Assembly: GCF_003057875.1 (NCBI RefSeq)
Contig: NZ_PYXZ01000005.1
Location: forward strand, 96,690 to 160,689
Reading direction: 5' to 3'
From: Nocardioides currus
GTDB lineage: Bacteria; Actinomycetota; Actinomycetes; Propionibacteriales; Nocardioidaceae
DNA length: 64,000 bases
Shown here in pieces: positions 15,910 to 25,997 of this stretch. Within the stretch, counting starts at the first letter, position 1; each line of letters begins with the position of its first letter. The notes under the pieces were generated by a model that did not search any database, had not been told where the DNA came from, and saw nothing but the letters and a program-made list of their open reading frames with translations. Both the position numbers and the translations under genes were made by a program.

Positions 15910-17293
15910 CGGCCGGAGTATGCCAGCGCGGCTGCGGCGTGCGGGGGCTTTCGCGGTAGGTCACGACCGCGACCAGCAGGGCGCCGCCGATGAGGTCCCA
16001 GTAGTTGGGGTGACCCTGCTTGGAGAACAGCACCGACACCGCCAGGCTGAGCCCGATTCCGGCTGCGAAGGTGGCCGCGCCCGGTCGGCACCTCCACGCG
16101 ACGAGCGCCGACGCAGCGGCGCCGAGCACGAAGCCGTAGGGACCCAGCAGGAAGGTCGCCCCGTCACCCAGCACGTCCTGGAGCGCAGGTGTCAGCGTCA
16201 CCGTGTCGTAGCGCAGCGGCTGCTTGAGGTGGAACTCCACGGCCGAGTGCAGGAAGGCACGTGGGTCCCACAGGAAGAACACCGAGCACAGCACCGCCGG
16301 CACCGCCAGCGCGACGAGCACCGCGCGCCGGCCGGAGGCGCGGGCGAGCATCCAGAGGTAGGGAAGGTGCACGACGGCGTACTGCTTCGAGGCCAGGAAG
16401 CAGCCGAACCAGAAGGCGGCCCGGTTGGTGCCGCGCTGCAGCGCGTGCGCGAGGCACACGACGAACAGCAGCAGGATCGGCTCGATCCAGTAGCTCAGGC
16501 TGGTCGCCCAACTGACCGGCATGACCAGCAGGAGGACGGCGGCGACCCGACCCAGCCGGTCGTCCGCGAGCCGCCGGACGAGCACCGCGCTGACGACCAT
16601 GGCCAGCACCACGGCGATGCGGACATCGCCCAGGAGGTAGGCCGGCACCACGACGAGCAACGGGATCGGCAGGTAGGGGTAGCCGTAGGTGATGCGCCCG
16701 TCGACGAGCACCCCCGGCCCGTAGATCCAGTCGTGTCCCGAGTCGTAGACGCCGGGGACGGTGATGGCGTACGGACTGGTGCCGCCGAGCAGCGCATCGG
16801 CCCCGCCGTCGAGGAGGGCCTGCACGTCGGAGACGACGGGCATCGACCGCATCAGGACGGCGACGAGCAGGACGTGCACCGCGAGGAAGGCGGCGAAGGC
16901 CCAGCCACCGCCCCGTTGCAGCGTGGCGCCCGCGACGCCCAGCACGGCGTAGGCGACCGCGAGCGCGGGACCCCACGGCTGGTCGAGGTGGGGACTGGCG
17001 AAGATCCAGAACTGGACGAAGGCGACGCCGAGGAACGCGACGACCAGCACCGCCCCGAACATCCACCACACCTCGCGCGCCGTGTCACGGCACAGCGAGA
17101 CGAGGCAGACCACCACCGAGACGAGCAGCGCGACGGGGAGGAGGAAGACGTTGTCGCGGAGGTTGACCGCGCACAGGGCGAGGCCGGCCGTCCACAGCAG
17201 CCACAGTCGCGTCAGCGACACCTGTCCGAGCCCGTCCATGGGCGCGATTGTTCCAGCGTCCGGTGTCCCTGCGTGGCCGAACCGCGCATTCAC
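15875..17293 (-). CDS. Polytopic membrane protein, paralog 3 of 3 (GT-C/GT87-like)
   Basis: 472 residues from GTG 17293, whose GTGA overlaps the glucokinase stop; an internal ATG at 17239 (MDGLGQVSLTRL) is an alternative. Shared blocks are LLDGGADALLGGTSPYAIT, YGYPYLPIPLLVVVPAYLLG, SLSYWIEPILLLF, FLASKQYAVVHLPYLW, WDPRAFLHSAVEFHLKQPL and FSKQGHPNYWDLIGGALL. It is the most divergent of the three, above all in the first helices. The direct overlap with a ROK kinase gene suggests a sugar-related job, for example transfer of a lipid-linked sugar to a surface polymer. Confidence 0.75.
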   Translation of the reverse strand: MNARFGHAGTPDAGTIAPMDGLGQVSLTRLWLLWTAGLALCAVNLRDNVFLLPVALLVSVVVCLVSLCRDTAREVWWMFGAVLVVAFLGVAFVQFWIFASPHLDQPWGPALAVAYAVLGVAGATLQRGGGWAFAAFLAVHVLLVAVLMRSMPVVSDVQALLDGGADALLGGTSPYAITVPGVYDSGHDWIYGPGVLVDGRITYGYPYLPIPLLVVVPAYLLGDVRIAVVLAMVVSAVLVRRLADDRLGRVAAVLLLVMPVSWATSLSYWIEPILLLFVVCLAHALQRGTNRAAFWFGCFLASKQYAVVHLPYLWMLARASGRRAVLVALAVPAVLCSVFFLWDPRAFLHSAVEFHLKQPLRYDTVTLTPALQDVLGDGATFLLGPYGFVLGAAASALVAWRCRPGAATFAAGIGLSLAVSVLFSKQGHPNYWDLIGGALLVAVVTYRESPRTPQPRWHTPAGDLAEPLRHRG

Positions 17294-18255
17294 CCGTGCG
17301 GGCGGGCGGCCCTCCGTGCGAGCTCCGCGCCGCCGACGAGCCCGGCCTCCGGTCCCAGGGTGGCGGACACGATCGGGGGTACGACACGGTGGGCCGACCC
17401 GACGAGGGAGCGCTGCAACGCGTGGCGCGCCGGCTCGAGCAACCGGTCGCCGGCCTGCGACACGCCACCGCCGACGACGACGAGCTCGGGGTCGAACGCG
17501 GCGACCAGGTTGGCGACACCGACGCCGAGCCAGTCCCCCACGGAGGCGAACGCCGCCCGGGCGACCATGTCGCCGGCCTCGGCCGCGTCGGTCACCATCG
17601 GGCCGGTCAGCCGGTCGGGGTTGCCGCCGGTGGCGTCCTCCAGCACCGAGGGCTGCTCACCCATCCGCTGGCGGGCGGACCGGACGAGCGCGTTGCCCGA
17701 GGAGTACTGCTCCCAGCAGCCGCGGCCACCGCACTCGCAGGCGTGTCCGTCGGGCACGACCTGCATGTGGCCGAACTCGCCGGCCATCCCGTTGGCGCCG
17801 CGCACCAGCCGGCCGCCGAGAAGGAGCGCGCCGCCGATGCCGGTGCCCATGGTCACGACCACGGCGGAGGCCGCGCCCCGCGCAGCGCCGTACGACCACT
17901 CGGCGAGGGCCGCGCAGTTGGCGTCGTTGTCGAGCACGACGGGAGCATGCCACCGCCGGCTCAGCCGGTCGCGGACGTTCTCGCCCTGCCAGGGCAGGTG
18001 GGGCGCGAACATCACCCGCTCGCCGGCCGCGTCGACGAAGCCGGCAGCTGCCACGCCCACGCCGGCGATCGGGGTGCCGTCGGCGGCCTCGAGCACCGCC
18101 TCCTCGAGGGCGTCCTCGACGTGCGCGATGTCGACCCGCCGGCCCGGGGTGGCCCGGCGCGCGGTGCGCACCACGGCTCCGGTCTCGTCCACGACGCCCG
18201 CCAGCACCTTCGTGCCGCCGACGTCGACGCCGACGAAGACGCCGTCCCCGCTCAT
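17290..18255 (-). CDS. glkA: ROK family glucokinase
   Basis: 321 residues. The phosphate motif is DVGGTK at 11-16, the catalytic region LDNDANCAALAE around 108-119, glycine loop VVTMGTGIGGALLLGG, and the ROK zinc motif C173-x-C175-G-x2-G-C180 with WEQ after it. It phosphorylates glucose (or a related hexose) with ATP in the cytoplasm. All catalytic landmarks are present. It sits 19 bases after the Cys-rich small protein gene and overlaps the first of three polytopic membrane proteins, so it may feed sugar phosphate to them. Confidence 0.9.
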   Translation of the reverse strand: MSGDGVFVGVDVGGTKVLAGVVDETGAVVRTARRATPGRRVDIAHVEDALEEAVLEAADGTPIAGVGVAAAGFVDAAGERVMFAPHLPWQGENVRDRLSRRWHAPVVLDNDANCAALAEWSYGAARGAASAVVVTMGTGIGGALLLGGRLVRGANGMAGEFGHMQVVPDGHACECGGRGCWEQYSSGNALVRSARQRMGEQPSVLEDATGGNPDRLTGPMVTDAAEAGDMVARAAFASVGDWLGVGVANLVAAFDPELVVVGGGVSQAGDRLLEPARHALQRSLVGSAHRVVPPIVSATLGPEAGLVGGAELARRAARPHG

Positions 18256-18274
18256 CGGCCGACGGCGCGAACCC

Positions 18275-18703
18275 TCACGCGGGGTCCTCGGGCCAGTCCT
18301 CGCCGGCGCCGTCGAGGTCGATGCGCTCGACGTCCCCGCGGTCGCTCGGCTGTCCGTCCGTGTCGGCGACGGCGGTGGCGAGGATGCCGGCGGCCGCGTG
18401 CACCAGCGACGCGGCTGCGGAGGCGAGGTGGGCCTTCACCTCGGGGCTCAGCTGGCGTACGGCGTGCACGGTCCGGCAGACCGGGCACACGGTGCACTCC
18501 GCGGACCCCGTCGCCAGGTGCTCGCCCAGGTCGTGCGCCGCGGCGGTCGCGTGGCCGGACAGCCCCGACACGGCCTCGCCCAGCCCGTCCCCCAGCCCGG
18601 TGCCCTGCTCGCGGGCCCAGCCGTTGAGGGCGCCCAGCAGCTTGGCGGTCTCCTCGGCGAGCGAGCCGACCTCGGCGTCGCGTCCGTCCTCGGTGTCGCT
18701 CAC
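18275..18703 (-). CDS. Small helical protein with a CxxCxxC-x3-H cluster
   Basis: 142 residues from GTG 18703, overlapping the ArsA gene stop (GTGA). An acidic helical N-terminus leads to C70-x2-C73-x2-C76-x3-H80 (SAECTVCPVCRTVHAVRQL), then a helix SPEVKAHLASAAASLVHAAA and an acidic tail. The Cys/His group could bind zinc or another metal. Homologous arrangements beside an ArsA-like ATPase and an SRPBCC protein are common in actinobacteria; no function is assigned. The frame continues upstream inside ArsA without support. Confidence 0.75.
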   Translation of the reverse strand: MSDTEDGRDAEVGSLAEETAKLLGALNGWAREQGTGLGDGLGEAVSGLSGHATAAAHDLGEHLATGSAECTVCPVCRTVHAVRQLSPEVKAHLASAAASLVHAAAGILATAVADTDGQPSDRGDVERIDLDGAGEDWPEDPA

Positions 18704-19869
18704 GACGCCCCTTCCTCGAACCTGACCTGGAGCTCGCCGCCGACCACCCGGGCACCAGCGATCCGGTGACGGCTCAGACCCTGCGGCAACGTGAGGAGCC
18801 GACGATACGACGCGACGCTGACGACCAGCTCGTCGCCATGCCGGGCGAGACCCACCTCGTCGCGCGTCACGTGCGGGAGGGCCAGGTGCACGACGGCACC
18901 GGCCTCGGTGCGGGTGACCCGGAACGGGCCGTCCGACGTCGCCGCAGCGAGCGGGTCGGACCCACCGTAGACGTCCGCCGCCAGGTCGCGCAGGGCGTCG
19001 ACCCCGACCGGCTCGGCCACGCGATAGACCGAACGCCACTGCGGCACCCCCGCGAACGACTCGTCCACCTGCTCGAGCACCGCGGACTGGGCGGCCACCC
19101 AGCCGGCCCGCCACTCGTCGGCGTCGTCCTCCGGGAAGATCCGGTTGACCACGACGCCGTCCACCCGATAGCCGAACAGCGACAGCATCGTGTAGGAGCG
19201 ACGCGCCTCGGCCAGCACGACCGACTCGGGGGTCAGCACGACGCGGACGCTGGCGTCGGGACCGGTGAGCAGGGCGTGCACCTCGTCGAGCTCGGCGTGC
19301 AGGCGCTCGAGCGCCCCGAACACCGAGTCCTCCGGCATCGGCACCTTGGCGGCCTTCGACAGCACCGGCCCGAGCGCCCTGACGATCTTGCGCTCGACCG
19401 GGAACACGCGCTCCATGTACCACCCGAGCGCCTCGGGAAGGGCCAGCAGCCGCAGCGTCTCGGCGGTCGGTGCGCAGTCGACGACGATCACGTCCCAGGC
19501 GTCGCTCAGGGCCTGGGCCCGCAGCTCGAGCAGGGCGAGGACCTCCTCCGCGCCGGGGATGACCGCCAGCTCCTCGGCGGCCACCGGGTCGACCCCGGCG
19601 ACGTCGAGCACGCGCAGGAGGTAGGACTGGATCTCGGCCCACGACTGCTCGAAGCGCAGCTGGGCGTCGACCTGCTGGACGAACAGCCCGGGCGAGACCT
19701 CGGTGGGCTCGGAGCCGGCCGGCGCTCCGAAGGCGTCCGCCAGCGAGTGCGCCGCGTCGGTCGAGAGCACGAGCGTGCGCCGACCGGCGGCGGCCGACAG
19801 CGCCGCCGTACCAGCAGCGACCGTGGACTTGCCGACGCCGCCCTTGCCGGTGAACAGGAGGATCCGCAC
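18700..19869 (-). CDS. ArsA/GET3-like ATPase
   Basis: 389 residues from GTG 19869. The deviant Walker A GKGGVGKS is at 8-15, switch I-like LSTDAAHSLADAFG at 35-48, and switch II-like VVDCAPTAETLRLLALPE around 129. The C-terminal 80 residues form a beta-rich ArsA_HSP20-like domain (VVHLALPHVTRDEVGLARHG). The protein is not next to arsenite transport genes. It is more like the GET3-type ATPases of actinobacteria whose client is unknown. It lies 17 bases after an SRPBCC gene and overlaps the Cys-rich protein gene. Confidence 0.88.
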   Translation of the reverse strand: MRILLFTGKGGVGKSTVAAGTAALSAAAGRRTLVLSTDAAHSLADAFGAPAGSEPTEVSPGLFVQQVDAQLRFEQSWAEIQSYLLRVLDVAGVDPVAAEELAVIPGAEEVLALLELRAQALSDAWDVIVVDCAPTAETLRLLALPEALGWYMERVFPVERKIVRALGPVLSKAAKVPMPEDSVFGALERLHAELDEVHALLTGPDASVRVVLTPESVVLAEARRSYTMLSLFGYRVDGVVVNRIFPEDDADEWRAGWVAAQSAVLEQVDESFAGVPQWRSVYRVAEPVGVDALRDLAADVYGGSDPLAAATSDGPFRVTRTEAGAVVHLALPHVTRDEVGLARHGDELVVSVASYRRLLTLPQGLSRHRIAGARVVGGELQVRFEEGAS

Positions 19870-19886
19870 GCGCGGGGCCCGCGTGC

Positions 19887-20324
19887 TCAGAGGGTCTCGA
19901 CGCGCTTCTTCAGACCCTTGAGCGCGGCGTCGATCAGGATCTTCTCGCCCTTGCGCTTGAGCATGCCGATCAGCGGGATCGAGACGTCGAGCGCCAGGGC
20001 GTAGGTCACCTCGGTCGAGCCGTTGCCGAGGTCGCGCAGCGTGTAGGAGCCGTCGAGCGCCTTGAGCATCTTGCCCTCGCCGAGGGTCCAGGTGACCTCG
20101 CGGTCGCCGTCCCAGTCGTAGACGAGGGTGTACTCGTCCTTGATCGGCGAGACGTCCAGCGCGAAGAAGACCTGCTCCGCCCGCCCGTCAGCACCCGGCA
20201 CGGTCACCTCGGCCGTCGTCACACCCTTCGCCCACGTGGGGTAGGACTCGAAGTCGGCGATCACGGCCATCACGTCGGACGGCGGGGCGTCGATCACGAT
20301 CGACGAAGTGGTCTGTTCGGCCAT
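19887..20324 (-). CDS. SRPBCC family (polyketide cyclase/START-like) protein
   Basis: 145 residues. The pattern MAEQTTSSIVIDAPPSDVMAV, then IADFESYPTWAKGVTTAEV and a C-terminal helix with LKRKGEKILIDAALKGLKKRVE, is typical of SRPBCC/Coq10-like hydrophobic-ligand proteins. It probably binds a lipid or isoprenoid. A -10 box lies 7 bases before ATG 20324, making this the first gene of a long operon (SRPBCC, ArsA-like, Cys-rich, glucokinase, three membrane paralogs). Confidence 0.85.
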   Translation of the reverse strand: MAEQTTSSIVIDAPPSDVMAVIADFESYPTWAKGVTTAEVTVPGADGRAEQVFFALDVSPIKDEYTLVYDWDGDREVTWTLGEGKMLKALDGSYTLRDLGNGSTEVTYALALDVSIPLIGMLKRKGEKILIDAALKGLKKRVETL

Positions 20325-20331
20325 GGCGGTG

Positions 20332-20337
20332 ACCCTA
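20332..20337 (-). promoter_or_regulatory. -10 box, leaderless SRPBCC-ArsA operon
   Basis: TAGGGT on the minus strand, 7 bases before ATG 20324. Confidence 0.6.
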
Positions 20338-20413
20338 CCGGACCTGCACCACCGCGAACGGTGGCTGGACGCAGCGATAGCCTGCGGTCGGACGTACCCC
20401 CTAGGAGGCCTTC

Positions 20414-22207
20414 GTGCGCGAGTTCGCCACGCCGTTGACGATCGAGATCCCGACCACGGGAAACCTCACCGATGACGTTGTCCGCAACGCGCAGGAGGCG
20501 CCCGACGCCGTCGTCTTCAGCCGCAACGTCGACGGCGAGTGGACCGACGTCACGGCGGCCGCGTTCCTGGCCGAGGTCACCGCCGTCGCCAAGGGCCTGA
20601 TGGCCGCCGGCGTCGAGGCCGGCGACCGGGTCGTGCTGATCTCCAAGACGCGCTACGAGTGGACCCTGCTCGACTACGCCATCTGGTTCGCGGGCGCGGC
20701 GACCGTGCCGGTCTACGAGACCTCGTCGGCCGAGCAGATCGGCTGGATCCTCCAGGACTCGGGCGCGAAGGCCGTCGTCGCCGAGGGCGCCGACCACCTG
20801 GCCCGGGTGCGCGAGGCCCGCGAGGCCGGGTCGGGGGCCGACCTCAACCACGTCTGGTCCATCGAGGACAACGCCGTCAGCGTGCTCGGCCGGCTCGGCG
20901 AGGACATCTCGGACGAGGCGCTCGCGGAGCGGCGTACGGCGACCGCGCCGGCCGACCTCGCGACGCTGATCTACACCAGCGGCACCACCGGTCGCCCGAA
21001 GGGCTGCATGCTCAGCCACGGCAACTTCATGTTCGAGCTCGGCGTCGCGACGCACGAGCTCGACCGGCTCTTCGACGGCGACGACGCCTCGACGCTGCTG
21101 TTCCTGCCGCTGGCACACGTGTTCGCGCGCATCATCCAGGTCGGCGCGGTCAAGAAGCGGGTCCGGCTCGGCCACAGCGCCGACATCAAGAACCTCGTGG
21201 CCGACCTCGGCGTGTTCCGGCCCACCTTCATCCTGGCCGTGCCGCGGGTCTTCGAGAAGGTCTTCAACACCGCCTCCCAGCGGGCGACCGGCGACGGGCG
21301 CGGCAAGATCTTCGACCGGGCCGCCGAGACGGCGATCGCCTACTCCCGCGCCCGGGACAAGGGGCGGGTCCCGCTCCGCCTCCGCGCGCAGCACACGGTC
21401 TTCGACCGGCTGGTCTACGGCAAGCTCCGCACGGCCCTCGGCGGTCGCTGCGAGTTCGCCGTCTCCGGCGGCGCCCCGCTCGGCGAGCGGCTCGGCCACT
21501 TCTACCGCGGCATCGGCATCGCGGTGCTCGAGGGCTACGGCCTGACCGAGACCACCGCCGCGCTGACCGTCAACCTGCCCGACGCGCAGAAGATCGGGAC
21601 GGTCGGGCGCCCCATCCCGGGCACCGCCGTGCGGGTCGCCGACGACGGGGAGCTGCTCTTCCGCGGCGGCCAGGTCTTCGGTGCCTACTGGGGCAACGAC
21701 GCCGCGACCGCCGAGGCCCTGACCGACGGCTGGTTCCGCACCGGCGACGTCGGCGAGGTCGACGACGAGGGCTTCGTCCGGATCACCGGTCGCAAGAAGG
21801 AGATCCTGGTGACGGCCGGCGGCAAGAACGTCGCCCCCGCCGTGCTGGAGGACCGGCTCCGCTCGCACCTGCTCATCGACCAGTGCATCGTCGTCGGTGA
21901 CGGGCAGCCCTTCATCGCCGCCCTCGTCACCATCGACCGCGACTCGTTCCCGGCGTGGGCCGAGGCCCGCGGCAAGTCGGGCTCCGTGGCGGACCACGTC
22001 GACGACCCCGACCTGGTCGCGGAGGTGCAGCTCGCCGTCGACGACGCCAACAAGGCGGTCTCGCGCGCGGAGGCCATCCGCAAGTTCGCGATCCTCGGCG
22101 AGGAGTGGACCGAGGAGGGCGGCCAGCTGACGCCGAGCCTGAAGCTCAAGCGCAACGTGGTGATGCGCGAGTTCCGTGACGACGTCGAGTCGCTCTACGT
22201 GCCCTGA
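20414..22207 (+). CDS. Long-chain acyl-CoA synthetase (AMP-binding)
   Basis: 597 residues, close to FadD15-type enzymes. GTG 20414 has a strong AGGAGG 6 bases upstream. The AMP-binding signature YTSGTTGRPKGCMLSH lies near 187, the A5 motif EGYGLTETTAA near 374, A7 WFRTGDVGEVDDEGF near 440 and A8 GRKKEILVTAGGKNVAP near 458. It activates a long-chain fatty acid to acyl-CoA via acyl-adenylate. The gene is divergent from the SRPBCC/ArsA operon, with 89 bases between starts. Confidence 0.9.
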   Translation: MREFATPLTIEIPTTGNLTDDVVRNAQEAPDAVVFSRNVDGEWTDVTAAAFLAEVTAVAKGLMAAGVEAGDRVVLISKTRYEWTLLDYAIWFAGAATVPVYETSSAEQIGWILQDSGAKAVVAEGADHLARVREAREAGSGADLNHVWSIEDNAVSVLGRLGEDISDEALAERRTATAPADLATLIYTSGTTGRPKGCMLSHGNFMFELGVATHELDRLFDGDDASTLLFLPLAHVFARIIQVGAVKKRVRLGHSADIKNLVADLGVFRPTFILAVPRVFEKVFNTASQRATGDGRGKIFDRAAETAIAYSRARDKGRVPLRLRAQHTVFDRLVYGKLRTALGGRCEFAVSGGAPLGERLGHFYRGIGIAVLEGYGLTETTAALTVNLPDAQKIGTVGRPIPGTAVRVADDGELLFRGGQVFGAYWGNDAATAEALTDGWFRTGDVGEVDDEGFVRITGRKKEILVTAGGKNVAPAVLEDRLRSHLLIDQCIVVGDGQPFIAALVTIDRDSFPAWAEARGKSGSVADHVDDPDLVAEVQLAVDDANKAVSRAEAIRKFAILGEEWTEEGGQLTPSLKLKRNVVMREFRDDVESLYVP

Positions 22208-22217
22208 TCCCGCGGGA

Positions 22218-22233
22218 TGGCCCGTTCGGGCCA
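22218..22233 (+). terminator. Short hairpin after the acyl-CoA synthetase gene
   Basis: TGGCCC-GTTC-GGGCCA, a 6-base-pair stem with a tetraloop, 11 bases after the stop. There is no T-tract, so as a terminator it is weak. Confidence 0.35.
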
Positions 22234-22236
22234 CGC

Positions 22237-22278
22237 ACGAAGTCACTAGGCCAACGACCACCCGACTAGTCACTTCGG
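22237..22278. promoter_or_regulatory. Two facing CGAANNNACTAG sites upstream of the Tad operon
   Basis: ACGAAGTCACTAG at 22237-22249 and, on the other strand, CCGAAGTGACTAG at 22266-22278. The second matches sites before the first Flp pilin gene and the giant surface protein gene. The 265-base gap before cpaB holds these sites and otherwise only an unassigned promoter. The regulator may be the response regulator at 30402; that is inference. Confidence 0.5.
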
Positions 22279-22472
22279 GTGGTGCGAACACTACGGTCGG
22301 GCCGTTTGTTCGGTTTAGCCCACGCCCGGCGTGACAGCGCCCTAGATTCTCCGGCTGGGGCGGAATCTGGGTCCTCCCCGAGGCTGCCACGCAGCGGATC
22401 CGACGCCGCCGACAGCCGTGTGCGCACCCCAGAAGAAACCCCCTGGATTCTCTGACCGCGAAGGATCGCCAC

Positions 22473-23249
22473 ATGGCACGCCGTTCCGTCCTCCTCCTCG
22501 TCGCCGCCCTGATCGCCCTCCTCGGCACGGCGCTGATCGTGCTCTACGTCAAGGGCATCGACCAGCGAGCCACCGAGGGCCAGGAGATGGTCGAGGTCCT
22601 GACCGCCTCCGCCACCATCGAGACCGGCGAGGACGTCGCCAGCGCCCAGGCCGCCGGCAAGTTCGAGAAGTCGCAGGTCCGTCGCGCCGACGTCGTCGAG
22701 GGCGCGCTCACCACGACCTCCTCGATCACCGACGACGTCGCGCTCGGCATGATCTTCCCCGGCGAGCAGATCCTCGCCGGCAAGTTCGGCAGCCTCAGCG
22801 ACGCCGACGGCCTCGTCATCCCCGACGACAAGCTGGCCGTATCGGTCGAGCTCTCCGACCCCGAGCGGGTCGCCGGCTTCGTCAACCCCGGCTCCGACGT
22901 GGCGATCTTCATCTCGGCCGACCCCAAGCTCGTCCTCCCGGACGGCTCGGAGAAGACGCTGCCGCCGTACACTCGCCTGCTGCTCCCGAAGGTGCAGGTC
23001 ATCGGTGTCGGTACGACGAGCGTGTCGTCCAAGACGACCACCACCGAGGCGGGTGCCGAGGTCGTCGAGCAGGTGCCGAGGACCATCCTCACCGTCGCGG
23101 TCGACCAGAAGGACGCGGAGAAGCTCATCTACGCCTCCCGCAACAGCGACGTGTCCTTCGCGCTGCTCACCAAGAACTCGAAGATCGCCGACAAGCCCGG
23201 CGTCACGGCCGACGAGCTGATGCCCGAGATCTTCCGGACTGCCCAGTGA
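22473..23249 (+). CDS. cpaB: CpaB/RcpC-like Flp pilus assembly protein
   Basis: 258 residues. One N-terminal membrane helix (MARRSVLLLVAALIALLGTALIVLYV) is followed by an SAF-type region: TASATIETGEDVASAQAAG, then GMIFPGEQILAGKFG, and a C-terminal RcpC domain with VSVELSDPERVAGFVNPGSD and AVDQKDAEKLIYASRN. CpaB proteins sit in the periplasmic or cell-wall space and support pilus assembly, perhaps contacting the wall. First gene of the Tad operon; its stop overlaps the next start (GTGA). Confidence 0.88.
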   Translation: MARRSVLLLVAALIALLGTALIVLYVKGIDQRATEGQEMVEVLTASATIETGEDVASAQAAGKFEKSQVRRADVVEGALTTTSSITDDVALGMIFPGEQILAGKFGSLSDADGLVIPDDKLAVSVELSDPERVAGFVNPGSDVAIFISADPKLVLPDGSEKTLPPYTRLLLPKVQVIGVGTTSVSSKTTTTEAGAEVVEQVPRTILTVAVDQKDAEKLIYASRNSDVSFALLTKNSKIADKPGVTADELMPEIFRTAQ

Positions 23250-24475
23250 CCGCGATCCTCGAGCCCGACTTCGGGCAGCTGGCCATCGTGCAGACCATGC
23301 TGCACGGGTCGGTGGCGTTCAACACGATCGAGGAGCTCGACGCCCACATCGCTGCGAACCCGCACGAGTTCGCCGTGGTGATCGGCCCCACGGTCGACGT
23401 CGAGGCCGCCACCGCGTTCGCCAAGTGGGCCCGCATCAACCGTCCGGACCTCGGCGTGATCCTCCTGCGTCGCACCGTCGACCACGACGTCCTGACCACG
23501 GCCCTGCGCAGCGGCATGCGTGAGGTCGTCGAGGCCAACGACCTGGCGGGCATCACCACCGCCGTCCACCGCGCCCGATCCGTCGCCAGCGAGATCGCCA
23601 AGACCATCGAGGTCGAGGCGCGGGCCGCCGCCACCTCGGCCGTCGCCCAGGCACGCGCCGACGTCGCCGCCGAGCAGGCGGCCGCGGACGCGCCGCAGGC
23701 CACCGTGCTGACCGTCTTCTCCACCAAGGGCGGGGTGGGCAAGAGCCTGGTCGCGACCAACACGGCCGTCGCGCTCAGCGACGCCGGTCAGCGGGTCTGC
23801 CTGATCGACCTCGACGTCAACAGCGGTGACGTGGCGATCATGCTCCAGCTGACCCCGGCGCGGACCATCAACGACCTGGTGGCCTTCAACGGCAGCATCG
23901 ACGAGCAGGCCATCGAGTCGATCCTGACGCGGCACTCCGACCGGCTCTCCATCGTCGCGGCCCCGGTCCGGCTGGACTCCCCCGACCATGCCTCGGCGGT
24001 CGACATCGGCACGATGATCGACACCCTCAAGGGCATGTTCGACTTCGTCGTCATCGACACGTCGGGGGTCTTCGACGACAACGCGCTGACCGCACTCGAC
24101 CGGACCGACACGATCATCCTGGTCGCGACCCTCGACATCCCGGCGCTCAAGGGCCTCAAGCTCGCGACCGGGACGCTCGACCTCCTCAACTTCTCGCGCG
24201 ACACCTGGAAGTTCGTGCTCAACCGGGCGGACGGCAAGGTCGGCCTCACCACCGACGAGTTCGAGTCGACGCTCGGGCTGAAGTCGGACATCTCGCTCGT
24301 CTCCAGCCGGGAGGTCCTCTCGGCGGTCAACCGCGGGGAGGCTCTGGTGCGCGCCTACCCGTCCCACGCCAACAGCAAGGCGATCACCAGCTTGGCCCAG
24401 TCGTTCGTCAAGGTCGACGACCGGGTGTCCACGGGATCCAAGTCAGGGTCCCGCCTGCGCCTCAGGAGGGGCTGA
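23246..24475 (+). CDS. tadZ: TadZ/CpaE-like ATPase of the Tad pilus
   Basis: 409 residues from GTG 23246. Residues 1-110 form an atypical receiver-like domain (GPTVDVEAATAFAKWARINR, then LRRTVDHDVLTTALRSGMRE). A MinD/ParA ATPase follows, with deviant Walker A KGGVGKS at 161-167 and VCLIDLDVNSGDVAIMLQL. An Ala-rich linker (about 120-150) joins the halves. TadZ/CpaE localises the Tad machine at the membrane or pole. The gene begins inside the cpaB stop and ends 1 base before tadA. Confidence 0.88.
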   Translation: MTAILEPDFGQLAIVQTMLHGSVAFNTIEELDAHIAANPHEFAVVIGPTVDVEAATAFAKWARINRPDLGVILLRRTVDHDVLTTALRSGMREVVEANDLAGITTAVHRARSVASEIAKTIEVEARAAATSAVAQARADVAAEQAAADAPQATVLTVFSTKGGVGKSLVATNTAVALSDAGQRVCLIDLDVNSGDVAIMLQLTPARTINDLVAFNGSIDEQAIESILTRHSDRLSIVAAPVRLDSPDHASAVDIGTMIDTLKGMFDFVVIDTSGVFDDNALTALDRTDTIILVATLDIPALKGLKLATGTLDLLNFSRDTWKFVLNRADGKVGLTTDEFESTLGLKSDISLVSSREVLSAVNRGEALVRAYPSHANSKAITSLAQSFVKVDDRVSTGSKSGSRLRLRRG

Positions 24476-24476
24476 C

Positions 24477-25993
<1,517 letters not shown>

Positions 25994-25997
<4 letters not shown>

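Noticed and set aside
15338-18769. 1143-residue frame across the membrane paralogs and glucokinase
   Set aside because: It reads Arg/Pro/Ala-rich text opposite to four genes with strong family motifs; a GC-skew shadow.
22208-22472. tRNA or other RNA gene in the gap before cpaB
   Set aside because: No cloverleaf; only a short hairpin and the facing CGAANNNACTAG sites were seen.
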